64,000 nucleotides of DNA from Albidovulum sediminicola (lineage in GTDB: Bacteria; Pseudomonadota; Alphaproteobacteria; Rhodobacterales; Rhodobacteraceae), in contig NZ_JAOWLA010000011.1 of assembly GCF_025751575.1 (NCBI RefSeq), positions 62,001 to 126,000 of the forward strand, given 5' to 3'. Of this stretch, positions 35,776 to 44,600 are shown piece by piece. Position numbers and translations under genes: made by a program. Each line of letters opens with the position of its first letter. Position 1 is the stretch's first letter. The notes beneath the pieces are model-generated. The model made no database searches. It had not been told where the DNA came from and saw nothing but the letters and a program-made list of their open reading frames with translations.

Positions 35776-36474
35776 ATGGTGGCGGTTGGCGGGCGAAATT
35801 GGGCAGGGGCTTGGCTCTTGCTGGGTCTGGTGGCTTTGTGCCCGCGTGGAGCCTCAGCGGCGGAGTTGACCTGCGCCGACCCGGGGCTCAGCGCCAGCGC
35901 GCGCAGCGCGGCGCTGGCCGCCGAGGCCTGCGCGGCCGGCACCGAAGCGAAACGGGCGTTGGCGGCCTGTGGGCTGGCCCAGACGCAGCCGATCCGCATC
36001 GCGGTGGTCGAACAGGCCATGCACCCAAGCTTCGGCGCCTGCCTCGCGATTTACGATGTTCGGGCGGGTTGCCTGGAAATCACCGAACCCGACCGGATCG
36101 CACCGATGCTGGCGGGCAAGGACGCCCGCGCCGATCTGCCCGCCGAAGAGGTCTTCGACGCGCTGATCGCGCATGAGCTGGCCCATGCGCTGGTCGCGCA
36201 ATCCGCCCCGGAGATCAGGGTCGGCCCCGCCGAGCAGGAGTTCATCGCGAATGTCTTCGAGATGATGGCGCTCCCGCCCCGATCGCGTGAACTTATGCTG
36301 AGCGCGCATCCGGTCGATCCCCCGGGTTCGCTCAGCGTGGTTCATGCCAGCGTTTACGTCCTTGCGCCGCGCGCCTTCGCTAACAACGCCTGGCGTGTCT
36401 TTGAGGCCGAGGGCAATGGCTGTGCGCTGGTCCAAAGGATCATCGCCGGGGAGTACCGCTTCCCGGCGCGCTAA
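35776..36474 (+). CDS. Secreted protein with HExxH motif, function unknown
   Basis: 232 residues if ATG 35776 is used (GTG 35728 would add 16). A signal peptide (WLLLGLVALCPRGASAAEL) precedes a Cys-containing domain. ALIAHELAHALVAQ is a zinc-metalloprotease-like HExxH helix in the middle; EQEFIANVFEMMALPP could provide the third ligand Glu (E-F-I-A-N-V), as in gluzincin-like folds. I recognise it only as a conserved Rhodobacterales hypothetical. It stands alone, divergent from mtnP. Confidence 0.7.
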   Translation: MVAVGGRNWAGAWLLLGLVALCPRGASAAELTCADPGLSASARSAALAAEACAAGTEAKRALAACGLAQTQPIRIAVVEQAMHPSFGACLAIYDVRAGCLEITEPDRIAPMLAGKDARADLPAEEVFDALIAHELAHALVAQSAPEIRVGPAEQEFIANVFEMMALPPRSRELMLSAHPVDPPGSLSVVHASVYVLAPRAFANNAWRVFEAEGNGCALVQRIIAGEYRFPAR

Positions 36475-36547
36475 GCACCAGGCTTGATCCCCCGTGGCCT
36501 TTAACGGATGATCCGCGCGAAAGCATTTTGTCCGGACGAGTGATTTG

Positions 36548-37057
36548 ATGAGCGACCGCGTGGCGATTTTTGTGGACGGCGAAAACCTGAGCGCCAGTCA
36601 TGCGGCAGCAATTCTCGACCTCGGCGCCTAGGTCGGCTCCGCAGATGTCGTCCGGGTCTACATGAATGCCGCGTGCAATTCCGATTGGCATGGCGCCGCG
36701 GGATTCCGGCTGATCCACGCGGGGACCGGCAAGAACGCAGCCGATCTGCTCCTGTGCATCGACGCGATGGAGCTTGCGATGGGTCAGAGCTTTTCCGACG
36801 TGGTGATCGCCAGCTCAGACGGGGATTTCGCGCATCTGGCGGTGCAGCTGCGCGAAAGGGGTCTACGGGTGATCGGCGTGGGGGAAGCCAAGGCCCCGCC
36901 GCTTTTTCGGGCCGCCTGCACGCGGTTCGAGGTGGTCAGCGGCAAGGCACCCGAGCGGACCTGGCGCGCCTATCTCGCCGCGCGGCCTTCGCTTTACGAA
37001 CTCGATCCCCGGGGTCCGGAAGCCAAGGTGCGCTTCCTCCCGGCCGGATTCGCCTGA
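36548..37057 (+). pseudogene. NYN-domain (LabA-like) gene interrupted by an in-frame amber codon
   Basis: From ATG 36548 the frame reads MSDRVAIFVDGENLSASHAA (the catalytic-Asp motif VDGEN of NYN/PIN-like nucleases) for 27 codons, meets TAG at 36629-36631, and then continues without interruption as VGSADVVRVYMNAACNSDWH to 37057. The rest has HAGTGKNAADLLLCIDAMEL and IASSDGDFAHLAVQLRERGL, the remaining acidic NYN motifs. A restart at ATG 36662 would lack the first active-site Asp. TAG ends other genes here normally, so this is most simply a recent nonsense mutation. Intact homologues are predicted ribonucleases. Confidence 0.8.
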
Positions 37058-37064
37058 GCCAGGC

Positions 37065-37484
37065 TCACGCCGAGGTGTCGATCACCTCGAAATCGTGGCT
37101 CATCTGGGCCGTCTTGGCCATCATCGCGGAGGCGGAGCAGTATTTTTCCACGGAAAGGTTGATCGCCCGCTCGACCTTGCGGGGGTCGATGGCGCGGCCC
37201 TTGACGACGAAATGCATGTGGATGCGGGTAAAGACCTTGGGTTCGGTCTCGGCACGGTCGGCGTCGAGTTCCACCGCCACGTCCTCGACCCGCTCCCGCC
37301 CCTTTTCGAGGATCGAGACCACGTCATAGGCCGCGCAGCCGCCGGTACCGATCAGGACAAGCTCCATCGGGCTCGGGCCGGGCTTCGGGCCCTCGTTGTG
37401 GCCCGTGCCGAAGGCGATCTTGTGGCCGGTGGTGGCCTCGCCGACGAAGGTGCGGGCCTCGGCCCATTTGACGCGCGCTTTCAT
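37065..37484 (-). CDS. OsmC-family protein
   Basis: 139 residues. The OsmC/Ohr fold is indicated by SPMELVLIGTGGCAAYDVVSILEKG and the C-terminal EKYCSASAMMAKTAQMSHDFEV. The two Cys residues (GGC and KYC) are the redox pair that reduces organic hydroperoxides in this family. The short length and MKARVKWAEARTFVGEA start fit the YhfA-like subgroup. It converges with the interrupted NYN gene, 8 bases apart. Confidence 0.88.
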   Translation of the reverse strand: MKARVKWAEARTFVGEATTGHKIAFGTGHNEGPKPGPSPMELVLIGTGGCAAYDVVSILEKGRERVEDVAVELDADRAETEPKVFTRIHMHFVVKGRAIDPRKVERAINLSVEKYCSASAMMAKTAQMSHDFEVIDTSA

Positions 37485-37546
37485 GTCTCTCTCCGGGTTC
37501 GGGATCGGGCGGGACTATAGGGTCAGCCCCGGCGCGCGCAAGGGCC

Positions 37547-38131
37547 TCATGTCTGGCCGGGGCGCAGCATCTCGAAGACCTCGGTCACGACCGAATAGTC
37601 GCGATAGCCAAGCCGGGCCAGCGGCTGGAATCGGGTCACGTCGAAGCGGCCATCCACCAGGCAATCGTCGCGCAGGTGAATGCCCGTGACCTCCCCGATC
37701 GTCAGCGCGTTCGCCTTGCCCAAGAGCGGCACGACCTGCACCACGCGGCATTCGAGCGTCGCGGGCGCACGGGCAACGCGGGGACAGTCGATGGTCGCGC
37801 ACTCGGCCCGCTCGATCCCGGCCAGGGCGAATTCGTCCGTCTCGGCCGAATAGGCGCCGGAGGTCGCGTTCATCTGCTCCCGCATCGCGTATTCGACGAT
37901 GTTGACCGCGAAAACGCCGGTTTCCTCGACGTTGCGCAGCGTGTCCTTGGCCTCGGTCGAGGCAAAGACCACCTGCGGCGGGGTATAGGCGACGCCGTTG
38001 AAAAAGGAATAGGGGGCGATGTTGTCGCCCAGGCTGCCCCGGGTCGAGATCCACCCGATCGGGCGCGGCGTGATGATCGCGTTGAACGGGTTGTGGGGCA
38101 GGCCGTGGCCATTCTCGGGCCGATAGAACAT
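37547..38131 (-). CDS. Flavin reductase-like FMN-binding protein
   Basis: 194 residues from ATG 38131, with AAGGAGA about 8 bases upstream. NPFNAIITPRPIGWISTRG is the FMN-binding start of the DIM6/NTAB flavin reductase family; NIAPYSFFNGVAYTPPQVVF and KDTLRNVEETGVFAVNIV are further signatures. It probably binds FMN and reduces it with NAD(P)H or acts as a flavin-dependent oxidase; the physiological partner is unknown. It diverges from a GNAT gene. Confidence 0.88.
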   Translation of the reverse strand: MFYRPENGHGLPHNPFNAIITPRPIGWISTRGSLGDNIAPYSFFNGVAYTPPQVVFASTEAKDTLRNVEETGVFAVNIVEYAMREQMNATSGAYSAETDEFALAGIERAECATIDCPRVARAPATLECRVVQVVPLLGKANALTIGEVTGIHLRDDCLVDGRFDVTRFQPLARLGYRDYSVVTEVFEMLRPGQT

Positions 38132-38219
38132 CCGCCAGTCTCCTTCGCAGGTTTGCCCCTGACCTAGGGCCATGCTACGCGCGATTCCAGAAGATTCGTC
38201 GAAAAAGGTCAGGGCCCGC

Positions 38220-38708
38220 GTGTACAGGCTAGAGGAAGAGAAAGAGGCCGACTGGTGGGAGGTGGAGGCGCTTTACGACCTGTGCTTCGCGCCGGGGCGC
38301 ACGGCGCTGTCCTCCTACCGGCTCCGCGACGGGGTGGACCGGGTCAAGAACCTTTGCCACGTCCTGCGCGATCATGACGGGGTTCTGGCCGCCGTGATAC
38401 GCTATTGGCCCGTCACGGTCGGGGGCCAGCGCGTGCTGCTGCTGGGGCCCGTCGCCGTGCACCCGACCCGCCAGGGCGAGGGGCTGGGCGGCCTTCTGAT
38501 CAACGAAAGCCTGGCCGAGGCGCGGCGGCTTGGGTGGGAACGGGTGCTCTTGGTGGGCGACGCACCCTACTATAAGCGCTTCGGCTTCGAAAAACTGTCC
38601 GGGGTGGAAATGCCGCCCCCCACCAACCCCGACCGGGTTCTGGGGCTTGAGCTGCAACCGGGCGCCTGGGACGGCGTCAGCGGCAGGGTTGAGAAATTCA
38701 ACGGGTAG
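38220..38708 (+). CDS. GNAT N-acetyltransferase (YhbS type)
   Basis: 162 residues if it starts at GTG 38220, which follows AGGG by a few bases and gives the usual start (VYRLEEEKEADWWEVEALYD). ATG 38172 would add 16 residues without a good Shine-Dalgarno. Acetyl-CoA binding motif: VLLLGPVAVHPTRQGEGLGG. GDAPYYKRFGFEKLSGVEMP is typical of YhbS-like enzymes. Substrate unknown. It ends in TAG. Confidence 0.82.
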   Translation: MYRLEEEKEADWWEVEALYDLCFAPGRTALSSYRLRDGVDRVKNLCHVLRDHDGVLAAVIRYWPVTVGGQRVLLLGPVAVHPTRQGEGLGGLLINESLAEARRLGWERVLLVGDAPYYKRFGFEKLSGVEMPPPTNPDRVLGLELQPGAWDGVSGRVEKFNG

Positions 38709-38795
38709 AGTTGGGCCGTTTTCCCCCTCCGGTACAATTGAACCCGGTGCATGAACCCCCAAATCTGAAGCGAACCCAATTGCGGGAGGTTTGAG

Positions 38796-39569
38796 ATGAC
38801 CGACGACCTGCCCCAGCCGCGCCCTGACCTTCCAGCCGCGGCAGAGACGGAGATCGCGGCGCTCGTGAATCGCGCCGCGAAAGCGCATGGCCCGGTGATC
38901 AAGGCGCTGAACGCGGTCGGCGGATCGCTGGAATCGCGCAGCGGCGCGCTGCCGGACCGGATTCGCGGCGTTCTCGACGCGGGCATTTCGGGCCTGCTGG
39001 AAGGGGCCTACCGCACCGCCGGCGCGGTCGGATCGATGCCGAAGTTACCACCCGCACGCGACTGGACGCACCGGGCCGCCGCCGCGGCTGGCGGGGCGAT
39101 GGGCGGGCTTGGCGGGATTGGTACCGCGCTGGTCGAACTGCCCGCCACGATCACGCTCATCTTCGGCGCCATGCAGCGCGCGGCAGCGCAGGAGGGCTTC
39201 GACCCGGCGTCGGAGGAGGTGCGGCTGCTCTGCCTCGACATCTTCGGCGCCGGGGGGCCGGGGCGGGCGGACGACGGCGTGAACACCGCCTTCCTGGGCA
39301 CGCGGCTCAGCGTCAACGGGGTCACGCTTCAGGCGCTGATCCAGCGGGTCGCGCCCGGCGTTGCGGCGGTTCTCGGGCGCAAGCTCGCGGGACAGGCGGT
39401 TCCGGTCCTGGGCGCGGCCGCGGGTGCCGGGATCAACTACGCCTACATGAGCTATTACGAGGAAATGGCCCGCGTCCGCTTCGCGCTCAAGCGCCTCGCC
39501 GAGGCCCATGGGGAAGAGGTGGTGCTGGCCGCCTGGCGCGAGCGCGCGCTGCCACTTGCCCAACGCTAA
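38796..39569 (+). CDS. EcsC-family protein
   Basis: 257 residues. The EcsC domain is recognisable by AAAGGAMGGLGGIGTALVELPAT, then IFGAMQRAAAQEGFDPASEE, LLCLDIFGAGG and VPVLGAAAGAGINYAYMSYY. The Gly/Ala-rich hairpin helices suggest peripheral or monotopic membrane association. The role of stand-alone EcsC proteins is unknown. GGGAGG lies 7 bases before the ATG. It converges with ptsP, 16 bases apart. Confidence 0.85.
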   Translation: MTDDLPQPRPDLPAAAETEIAALVNRAAKAHGPVIKALNAVGGSLESRSGALPDRIRGVLDAGISGLLEGAYRTAGAVGSMPKLPPARDWTHRAAAAAGGAMGGLGGIGTALVELPATITLIFGAMQRAAAQEGFDPASEEVRLLCLDIFGAGGPGRADDGVNTAFLGTRLSVNGVTLQALIQRVAPGVAAVLGRKLAGQAVPVLGAAAGAGINYAYMSYYEEMARVRFALKRLAEAHGEEVVLAAWRERALPLAQR

Positions 39570-39585
39570 GGCGCGCGGCGCCCGC

Positions 39586-41832
39586 TCAGATATCCTGACC
39601 CGACAACCAGGACATGACCGCGCCGCGCAGGTTGACGGCGCCCGAGGCGCGGGCCTCGTCCATCGTCGCGCGCAAGTCCTTCAGGTTGATCTTGCGGATC
39701 AGATGCTTGACCGGCCCGATTGAGGCCGGGCGCATCGAGAGCGTGCGAAGGCCGATCGCGGCAAGGCAGGCGGCCTCGACCGGGCGGCCGGCGTCCTCTC
39801 CGCAGAAGGACAGATGCGTGCCGCCCTCGGCGCAGCGTGCCACGATCTGCTCGATGAAATTCATGTAACTGGTATTGAGCATGTCGTAGCGGCGGCGCAC
39901 CGCCTCGTTCTCGCGGTCGGCCGCGAAGAAGAACTGCTTGAGGTCGTTGCCCCCGATCGAGATGAAGTCCGTCATCTCGAAAAATTCTCGCGGGGCGAAG
40001 GCCAGCGAGGGCGTCTCGAGCATGGCGCCAACCTCGATCCGTTCGGGCAGGGTGTGGCCCAGATGGCGCTCCCGCTCGATCTCGTCGAGGAAATGTTGGC
40101 GGGCCGCGCGGAACTCGTCAAACTCCGCGACGAAGGGGAACATGACACTCAGCGGCCGGCCGTTCGCGGCACGGATCAGCGCCTGAAGCTGCATCCGCAT
40201 GATCCCGGGCTTGTCGAGCCCGACGCGGATCGCGCGCCAGCCCATGGCGGGGTTGGGCTCCTCGACCCGTTTCATGTAGGGCAGGACCTTGTCGGACCCG
40301 ATATCGAGCGTGCGGAAGGCGACGCGCTTGCCGTGGGCGGCCTCCAGAACGCGCGCGTAGATCGCGACCAGCTCGGAGCGCTTGGGCACATGGGCGCGCA
40401 CCAGGAATTGCAGCTCGGTGCGGAACAGGCCCACGCCCTCGGCCCCGGACCCGGCAAGGGACGGCAGGTCGGCGATCAGGCCCGCGTTCATGTGAAGCGC
40501 GACGCGGGTGCCGCAGAGCGCCTCGGCCGGCAGGTCGCGCAGGCTCGCGTAACGGCTTTGGGCCGCCGCCTGCATGGCGATCTTGTCGCGAAAGGCGCTT
40601 GCGACCGTCTCTTCGGGGCGCAGGTGCACGACGCCCTGGTCACCATCGACAAGGATGCGATCGCCGTTCAACGCCTCGGTCGTGATCCGTTCGGCATGAA
40701 TGACGAGCGGGATCGCGAGCGCCCGCGCAACAATCGCCGCGTGCGAGCCGACGGAACCTTCCTCCAGCACGACGCCGCGCAGCTTGCGGCCATAGTCCAG
40801 AAGCTCTGCCGGGCCGATGTTGCGCGCAACCAGGATCGGGTTCGCGGGCATTTCCGCCCCGGTATCGGCGCCCTGCCCGGTCAATATCCGCAAAAGCCGG
40901 TTCGACAGGTCGTCAAGGTCGTGCAGGCGATCGCGAAGGTAGGGGTCGGGCACCGTTTCCAGCCGCGCGCGGGCGGCGGACTGTTCCTTTTCAACCGCGG
41001 CCTCGGCCGAAAGGCCACGCGCGATGTCCTCTTCCATGCGCCGCATCCAGCCACGCGAATTCGCGAACATCCGGTAGGCTTCAAGGACCGCCAACTGTTC
41101 CTTGTCGCCGTTTTCATTGGTGCTCAGCATCGCGTCGACGGACAGGCGGAGCGCGGCCACGGCTTCGTTCAACCGCGCCTGTTCCTTCTTGGGGTCGTCG
41201 GCCACCGGGTTGGTGATGACGACGCGCGGTTCATGCAGCCAGACCTGCCCCTCGGCGCTGCCTTCCTGCCCGGTCGTGCCGCGAAACATGACGGGCTGCT
41301 TGTGAAGCGCGGCCAGCGCCTCGCCCTCACCCACGAAGGCGCCAAGCTCCGTCATCTCGGCCAGCACCATCGCGACGACTTCCAGCGCGTAGACCTCGTC
41401 ATCGGAGAAGGCCCGCGCCTGCTTCGACTGGACGACAAGTACGCCGAGCTTTTCGCCAAGCCGCTGGATCGGCACGCCAAGGAAGGAGGAATAGATCTCC
41501 TCCCCCGTCTCCGGCATGTAGCGGAACCCCTTTTCCGCCGGCGCATTGGCTGTGTTGACCGCGCTGGAGGTCTTGGCCACGCGCCCCACCAGGCCCTCAC
41601 CCAGGCGCATCCGGGTCTTGTGGACGGACTCGGCCTTCAGGCCCTCGGTCGCACAAAGTTCAAGCGTTTCGTCGTCGCGGAAAAGGTAGATGGAGCACAC
41701 CTCGCTCCCCATCGAATCCGCGATCAGGTGGGTGATCCGGTCAAGCCGCTCCTGCCCTGCGCCGGCCTCGGCCAAGGTGTCACGCAAGCGTCTGAGAAGC
41801 TTGCGGCTTTCGCTTTCCGTCCGCTCTGGCAT
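39586..41832 (-). CDS. ptsP: Phosphoenolpyruvate-protein phosphotransferase PtsP (EI-Ntr)
   Basis: 748 residues from ATG 41832. An N-terminal GAF domain (about 25-165) is followed by the enzyme I N domain, with the phospho-His at His364 in GSVGSHAAIVARAL, then the PEP-utilising C domain (EGVGLFRTELQFLVR, GWRAIRVGLDKPGIMRMQLQ, SIGGNDLKQFFFAADREN, LSFCGEDAGRPVEA). It starts the nitrogen phosphotransfer chain (EI-Ntr to NPr to EIIA-Ntr) that controls metabolism and PHB in alphaproteobacteria; the GAF domain senses glutamine. The 195-base gap to the divergent helicase gene contains the palindrome GCCCGC-ATG-GCGGGC at 41925-41939. Confidence 0.95.
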   Translation of the reverse strand: MPERTESESRKLLRRLRDTLAEAGAGQERLDRITHLIADSMGSEVCSIYLFRDDETLELCATEGLKAESVHKTRMRLGEGLVGRVAKTSSAVNTANAPAEKGFRYMPETGEEIYSSFLGVPIQRLGEKLGVLVVQSKQARAFSDDEVYALEVVAMVLAEMTELGAFVGEGEALAALHKQPVMFRGTTGQEGSAEGQVWLHEPRVVITNPVADDPKKEQARLNEAVAALRLSVDAMLSTNENGDKEQLAVLEAYRMFANSRGWMRRMEEDIARGLSAEAAVEKEQSAARARLETVPDPYLRDRLHDLDDLSNRLLRILTGQGADTGAEMPANPILVARNIGPAELLDYGRKLRGVVLEEGSVGSHAAIVARALAIPLVIHAERITTEALNGDRILVDGDQGVVHLRPEETVASAFRDKIAMQAAAQSRYASLRDLPAEALCGTRVALHMNAGLIADLPSLAGSGAEGVGLFRTELQFLVRAHVPKRSELVAIYARVLEAAHGKRVAFRTLDIGSDKVLPYMKRVEEPNPAMGWRAIRVGLDKPGIMRMQLQALIRAANGRPLSVMFPFVAEFDEFRAARQHFLDEIERERHLGHTLPERIEVGAMLETPSLAFAPREFFEMTDFISIGGNDLKQFFFAADRENEAVRRRYDMLNTSYMNFIEQIVARCAEGGTHLSFCGEDAGRPVEAACLAAIGLRTLSMRPASIGPVKHLIRKINLKDLRATMDEARASGAVNLRGAVMSWLSGQDI

Positions 41833-42027
41833 GTCCGCCCTGTTCCCAACTTCCCCCTCTATAGGCGATGCCGTGCGAATTGGGGAGTAGGAAAGGGGCG
41901 ACCTAATGGCGCGGCCGCGGAAATGCCCGCATGGCGGGCACAGGGTGCGCGGCTGCCGTTTTCTTGGGCAAGACCCGCGGGTCGATGCCGCCTTTCCCTT
42001 GCAGCACGGGCTGACTAAGTTCACCTC

Positions 42028-44430
42028 ATGCGCGCCTTGCCCGGCCCTTTTTCAGACTGGTTCGAACGGCGCGGATGGCAGATCCATCCGCACCAGCAGG
42101 CAATGCTTGAGCGCGCGCAGGCGCCCGCCTTGCTGCTGATCGCTCCGACGGGGGGCGGCAAGACCCTCGCGGGGTTCCTGCCCACCCTGGCCGAGTTGGC
42201 CGACGGGACGCATCGCGGGCTCCACACGCTCTATATCTCGCCGCTGAAGGCACTCGCGGCCGACATCCGCCGCAACCTGACCGCACCCGTCACCGAGATG
42301 GGCCTGCCCATCCGGATCGAGGACCGGACCGGCGACACGAGCCATTCCACGCGGCAACGCCAACGCGCCGATCCGCCACATATCCTTCTGACAACGCCCG
42401 AAAGCCTGGCGCTCTTGCTGAGCTACGAGGACGCGCCGCGCATCTTCGCAGGGCTCCGGCGGGTCGTCGTGGACGAAATCCACGCGCTCGCGGAATCGAA
42501 GCGCGGCGACCAGCTGATGCTTTGCCTTGCCCGGCTGTCGCGCCTGGTGCCGGGCCTGCGCCGCGTCGGCCTTTCGGCCACCGTCGAGGACCCCGGCGCC
42601 ATCGCCCGTTTCCTGGCCCGCCATCCCGACCCTTGCGAGGTCCTCCATGCCGATCCGGGCCCCGACCCCGACATCGGGATGCTGGAGACCGAGGAACCCC
42701 CGCCCTGGGCCGGCGGCGGCGGACGCTACGCCATCCCCGCGATCCTGGACGAGGTGCGCCGTCATCGCACAACGCTCATCTTCCACAACACCCGCGCACA
42801 GGCGGAGATCTTCTTCCACCACCTCTGGCTCGCCAACGAGGACGCGCTGCCCATCGGCATCCATCACGGCTCACTCTCGCGCGAGGCGCGGGAGCGGGTG
42901 GAGGCGGCGATGGTCCGGGGCGACCTGCGCGCCATCGTCTGCACCGGCTCGCTCGACCTTGGCATCGACTGGGGGGACGTGGACCTGGTGGTCCAGGTCG
43001 GCGCGCCCAAGAACGTCAAGCGACTGGTGCAGCGAATCGGGCGGGCCAACCACCGCTACAACGCGCCCTCGAAGGCGCTGCTCGTCCCTGCCAACCGCTT
43101 CGAGGTCATCGAATGTCAGGCCGCGCTCCAGGCGGTGCGCGACCATGACCTCGACGGAGAGCCGCGCGGACCCGGCCCCCGCGACGTGCTCTGCCAGCAC
43201 ATCCTGATCGCCGCCTGTTCCGCCCCCTTCGATGCGGATGATCTTTACGCCGAGGTGACGACCGCCGGCCCCTACGCGGCGCTGTCGCGCGCGGACTTCG
43301 ACGCCTGTCTCGATTTCTGTGCCACGGGGGGCTACGCGCTTCGTGCCTACGACCGCTGGCAAAGGCTGATGCAGCGCGCGGGCCTCTGGTCGCTGCGCGA
43401 TCCCCGCTCCGCCCGCGCGATCCGCATGAACATCGGCACGATCACCGACGCGGACCTTCTGAAGGTTCGGATGCGCGGCCGCATGGGCGGCCAGCCGCTG
43501 GGCGAGGTCGAGGAGGGCTTCGCCGCCTCCCTCACCCCCGGCGACACCTTCCTGATCGGCGGGCAGGTCGTCCGCTACGAGGGGCTGCGCGAACTGACGG
43601 TCGAGGTCAGCCGCGACCCGGGGCGCGACCCCAAGGTCGCGGTCTTCTCCGGCTCCAAGTTCTCGACCTCCACCCGCCTGACCGAACGAATCCTGGGCAT
43701 GTTGGCGCAGGCCGCCTGGCCCGGCCTGCCTGCCCACACCGCCGATTGGCTGGCGCTTCAACGGCAGGTCTCCCACCTGCCCCGCGCCGACCGGCTCTTG
43801 ATCGAGAGTTTCCCCGCCGAGGGGCGCGAGCACCTCTGCATCTACGGCTTCGCGGGCCGCAACGCCCAGCAGACCCTCGGCCTTCTCCTCACCCACCGGA
43901 TGGAGGGCCTGGGCCTCAACCCGCTGGGCTTCGTTGCGACCGATTACGCGACCTTGATCTGGGGGCTCGACCCCGTCCGGGAAGCCGCTCCGCTCCTCGA
44001 CCGCGCCGCACTTGCCGAAGGGCTGGAAACCTGGCTTCAGGGCAACGCCGTGATGAAGCGCACCTTCCGCGGCGTCGCCCAGATCGCCGGCCTGATCGAG
44101 CGCAACCATCCCGGGCAGCGCAAGTCCGGCCGCCAGGCCACCTTTTCGACCGACATCCTTTACGACACGCTGCGCCGCCACGACCCCGGCCACCTGATGC
44201 TCAAGGTCACACGCGAAGAGGCGCTGCGGGGCCTCGTCGATTTCGCAAGGATCGAGGCGATGCTCGACCGCGTCCAGGATCGTTTCGACCACCTGCGCCT
44301 CTCCCGCGTCACGCCCTTGGCCGCGCCGCTCTTCCTCGAACACGGCAAGGTCCCGGTCGAGGGGGCCGCCCGCGAACGCCTCATCGCCGAAACCGCCGCC
44401 CGCCTGATGGCCGAGGCCGGTCTGGCGTGA
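42028..44430 (+). CDS. Ligase-associated DEXH-box DNA helicase (Lhr-Core type)
   Basis: 800 residues. Motif I APTGGGKTLAGFLP, motif Ia YISPLKALAADIRRNL, motif II VVDEIHAL, motif III GLSATVEDP, then IVCTGSLDLGIDWGD and VQRIGRANHRY (motifs V and VI). The winged-helix and Lhr-specific beta-barrel region follow (GDTFLIGGQVVRYEGLRELT, GSKFSTSTRLTERILGML). This matches Lhr-Core helicases from bacterial DNA repair islands that also carry an ATP-dependent ligase, an exonuclease and the phosphoesterase. Only the phosphoesterase partner is present here, next downstream. Confidence 0.9.
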   Translation: MRALPGPFSDWFERRGWQIHPHQQAMLERAQAPALLLIAPTGGGKTLAGFLPTLAELADGTHRGLHTLYISPLKALAADIRRNLTAPVTEMGLPIRIEDRTGDTSHSTRQRQRADPPHILLTTPESLALLLSYEDAPRIFAGLRRVVVDEIHALAESKRGDQLMLCLARLSRLVPGLRRVGLSATVEDPGAIARFLARHPDPCEVLHADPGPDPDIGMLETEEPPPWAGGGGRYAIPAILDEVRRHRTTLIFHNTRAQAEIFFHHLWLANEDALPIGIHHGSLSREARERVEAAMVRGDLRAIVCTGSLDLGIDWGDVDLVVQVGAPKNVKRLVQRIGRANHRYNAPSKALLVPANRFEVIECQAALQAVRDHDLDGEPRGPGPRDVLCQHILIAACSAPFDADDLYAEVTTAGPYAALSRADFDACLDFCATGGYALRAYDRWQRLMQRAGLWSLRDPRSARAIRMNIGTITDADLLKVRMRGRMGGQPLGEVEEGFAASLTPGDTFLIGGQVVRYEGLRELTVEVSRDPGRDPKVAVFSGSKFSTSTRLTERILGMLAQAAWPGLPAHTADWLALQRQVSHLPRADRLLIESFPAEGREHLCIYGFAGRNAQQTLGLLLTHRMEGLGLNPLGFVATDYATLIWGLDPVREAAPLLDRAALAEGLETWLQGNAVMKRTFRGVAQIAGLIERNHPGQRKSGRQATFSTDILYDTLRRHDPGHLMLKVTREEALRGLVDFARIEAMLDRVQDRFDHLRLSRVTPLAAPLFLEHGKVPVEGAARERLIAETAARLMAEAGLA

Positions 44431-44471
44431 TCCCCGGCCGTCCCTGACCTCATTTCTTCATTGCGCAAATA

Positions 44472-44518
44472 CCCCGGGGGTGAATGCGGGCAACGCCCGC
44501 AGAGGGGGCAGCGCCCCC
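44472..44518. repeat. Cluster of short palindromes, REP-like
   Basis: Three palindromes lie in a row in the 170-base gap between the helicase and pdeM genes: CCCCGGGG (44472-44479), GCGGGC-AAC-GCCCGC (44486-44500) and GGGGGC-AGC-GCCCCC (44504-44518). This GC-rich arrangement after a stop codon is similar to REP-type extragenic elements. A relative may be the hairpin pair at 32504-32547. Confidence 0.5.
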
Positions 44519-44600
44519 AACCTGCATGATCGAACGGCAGACGGGTCGCGCGATCCGCCGTCTCTTTCCCTTCCCGACGGCCCCGCCTAGGATCGCCGCC

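Noticed and set aside
33485-36631. Possible recoding of TAG as a sense codon
   Set aside because: Well-conserved genes in the window end in TAG (13180, 38708), and one of the two interrupted genes also has a frameshift, so nonsense mutation is simpler.
39814-42018. A 734-codon open frame on the plus strand opposite ptsP
   Set aside because: It mirrors ptsP in antisense and has no recognisable domains; ptsP has all enzyme I motifs.
41906-42139. Small 77-codon Cys-rich open frame between ptsP and the helicase gene
   Set aside because: It overlaps the helicase start out of frame, lacks a Shine-Dalgarno site and has Arg/Cys-rich shadow composition.
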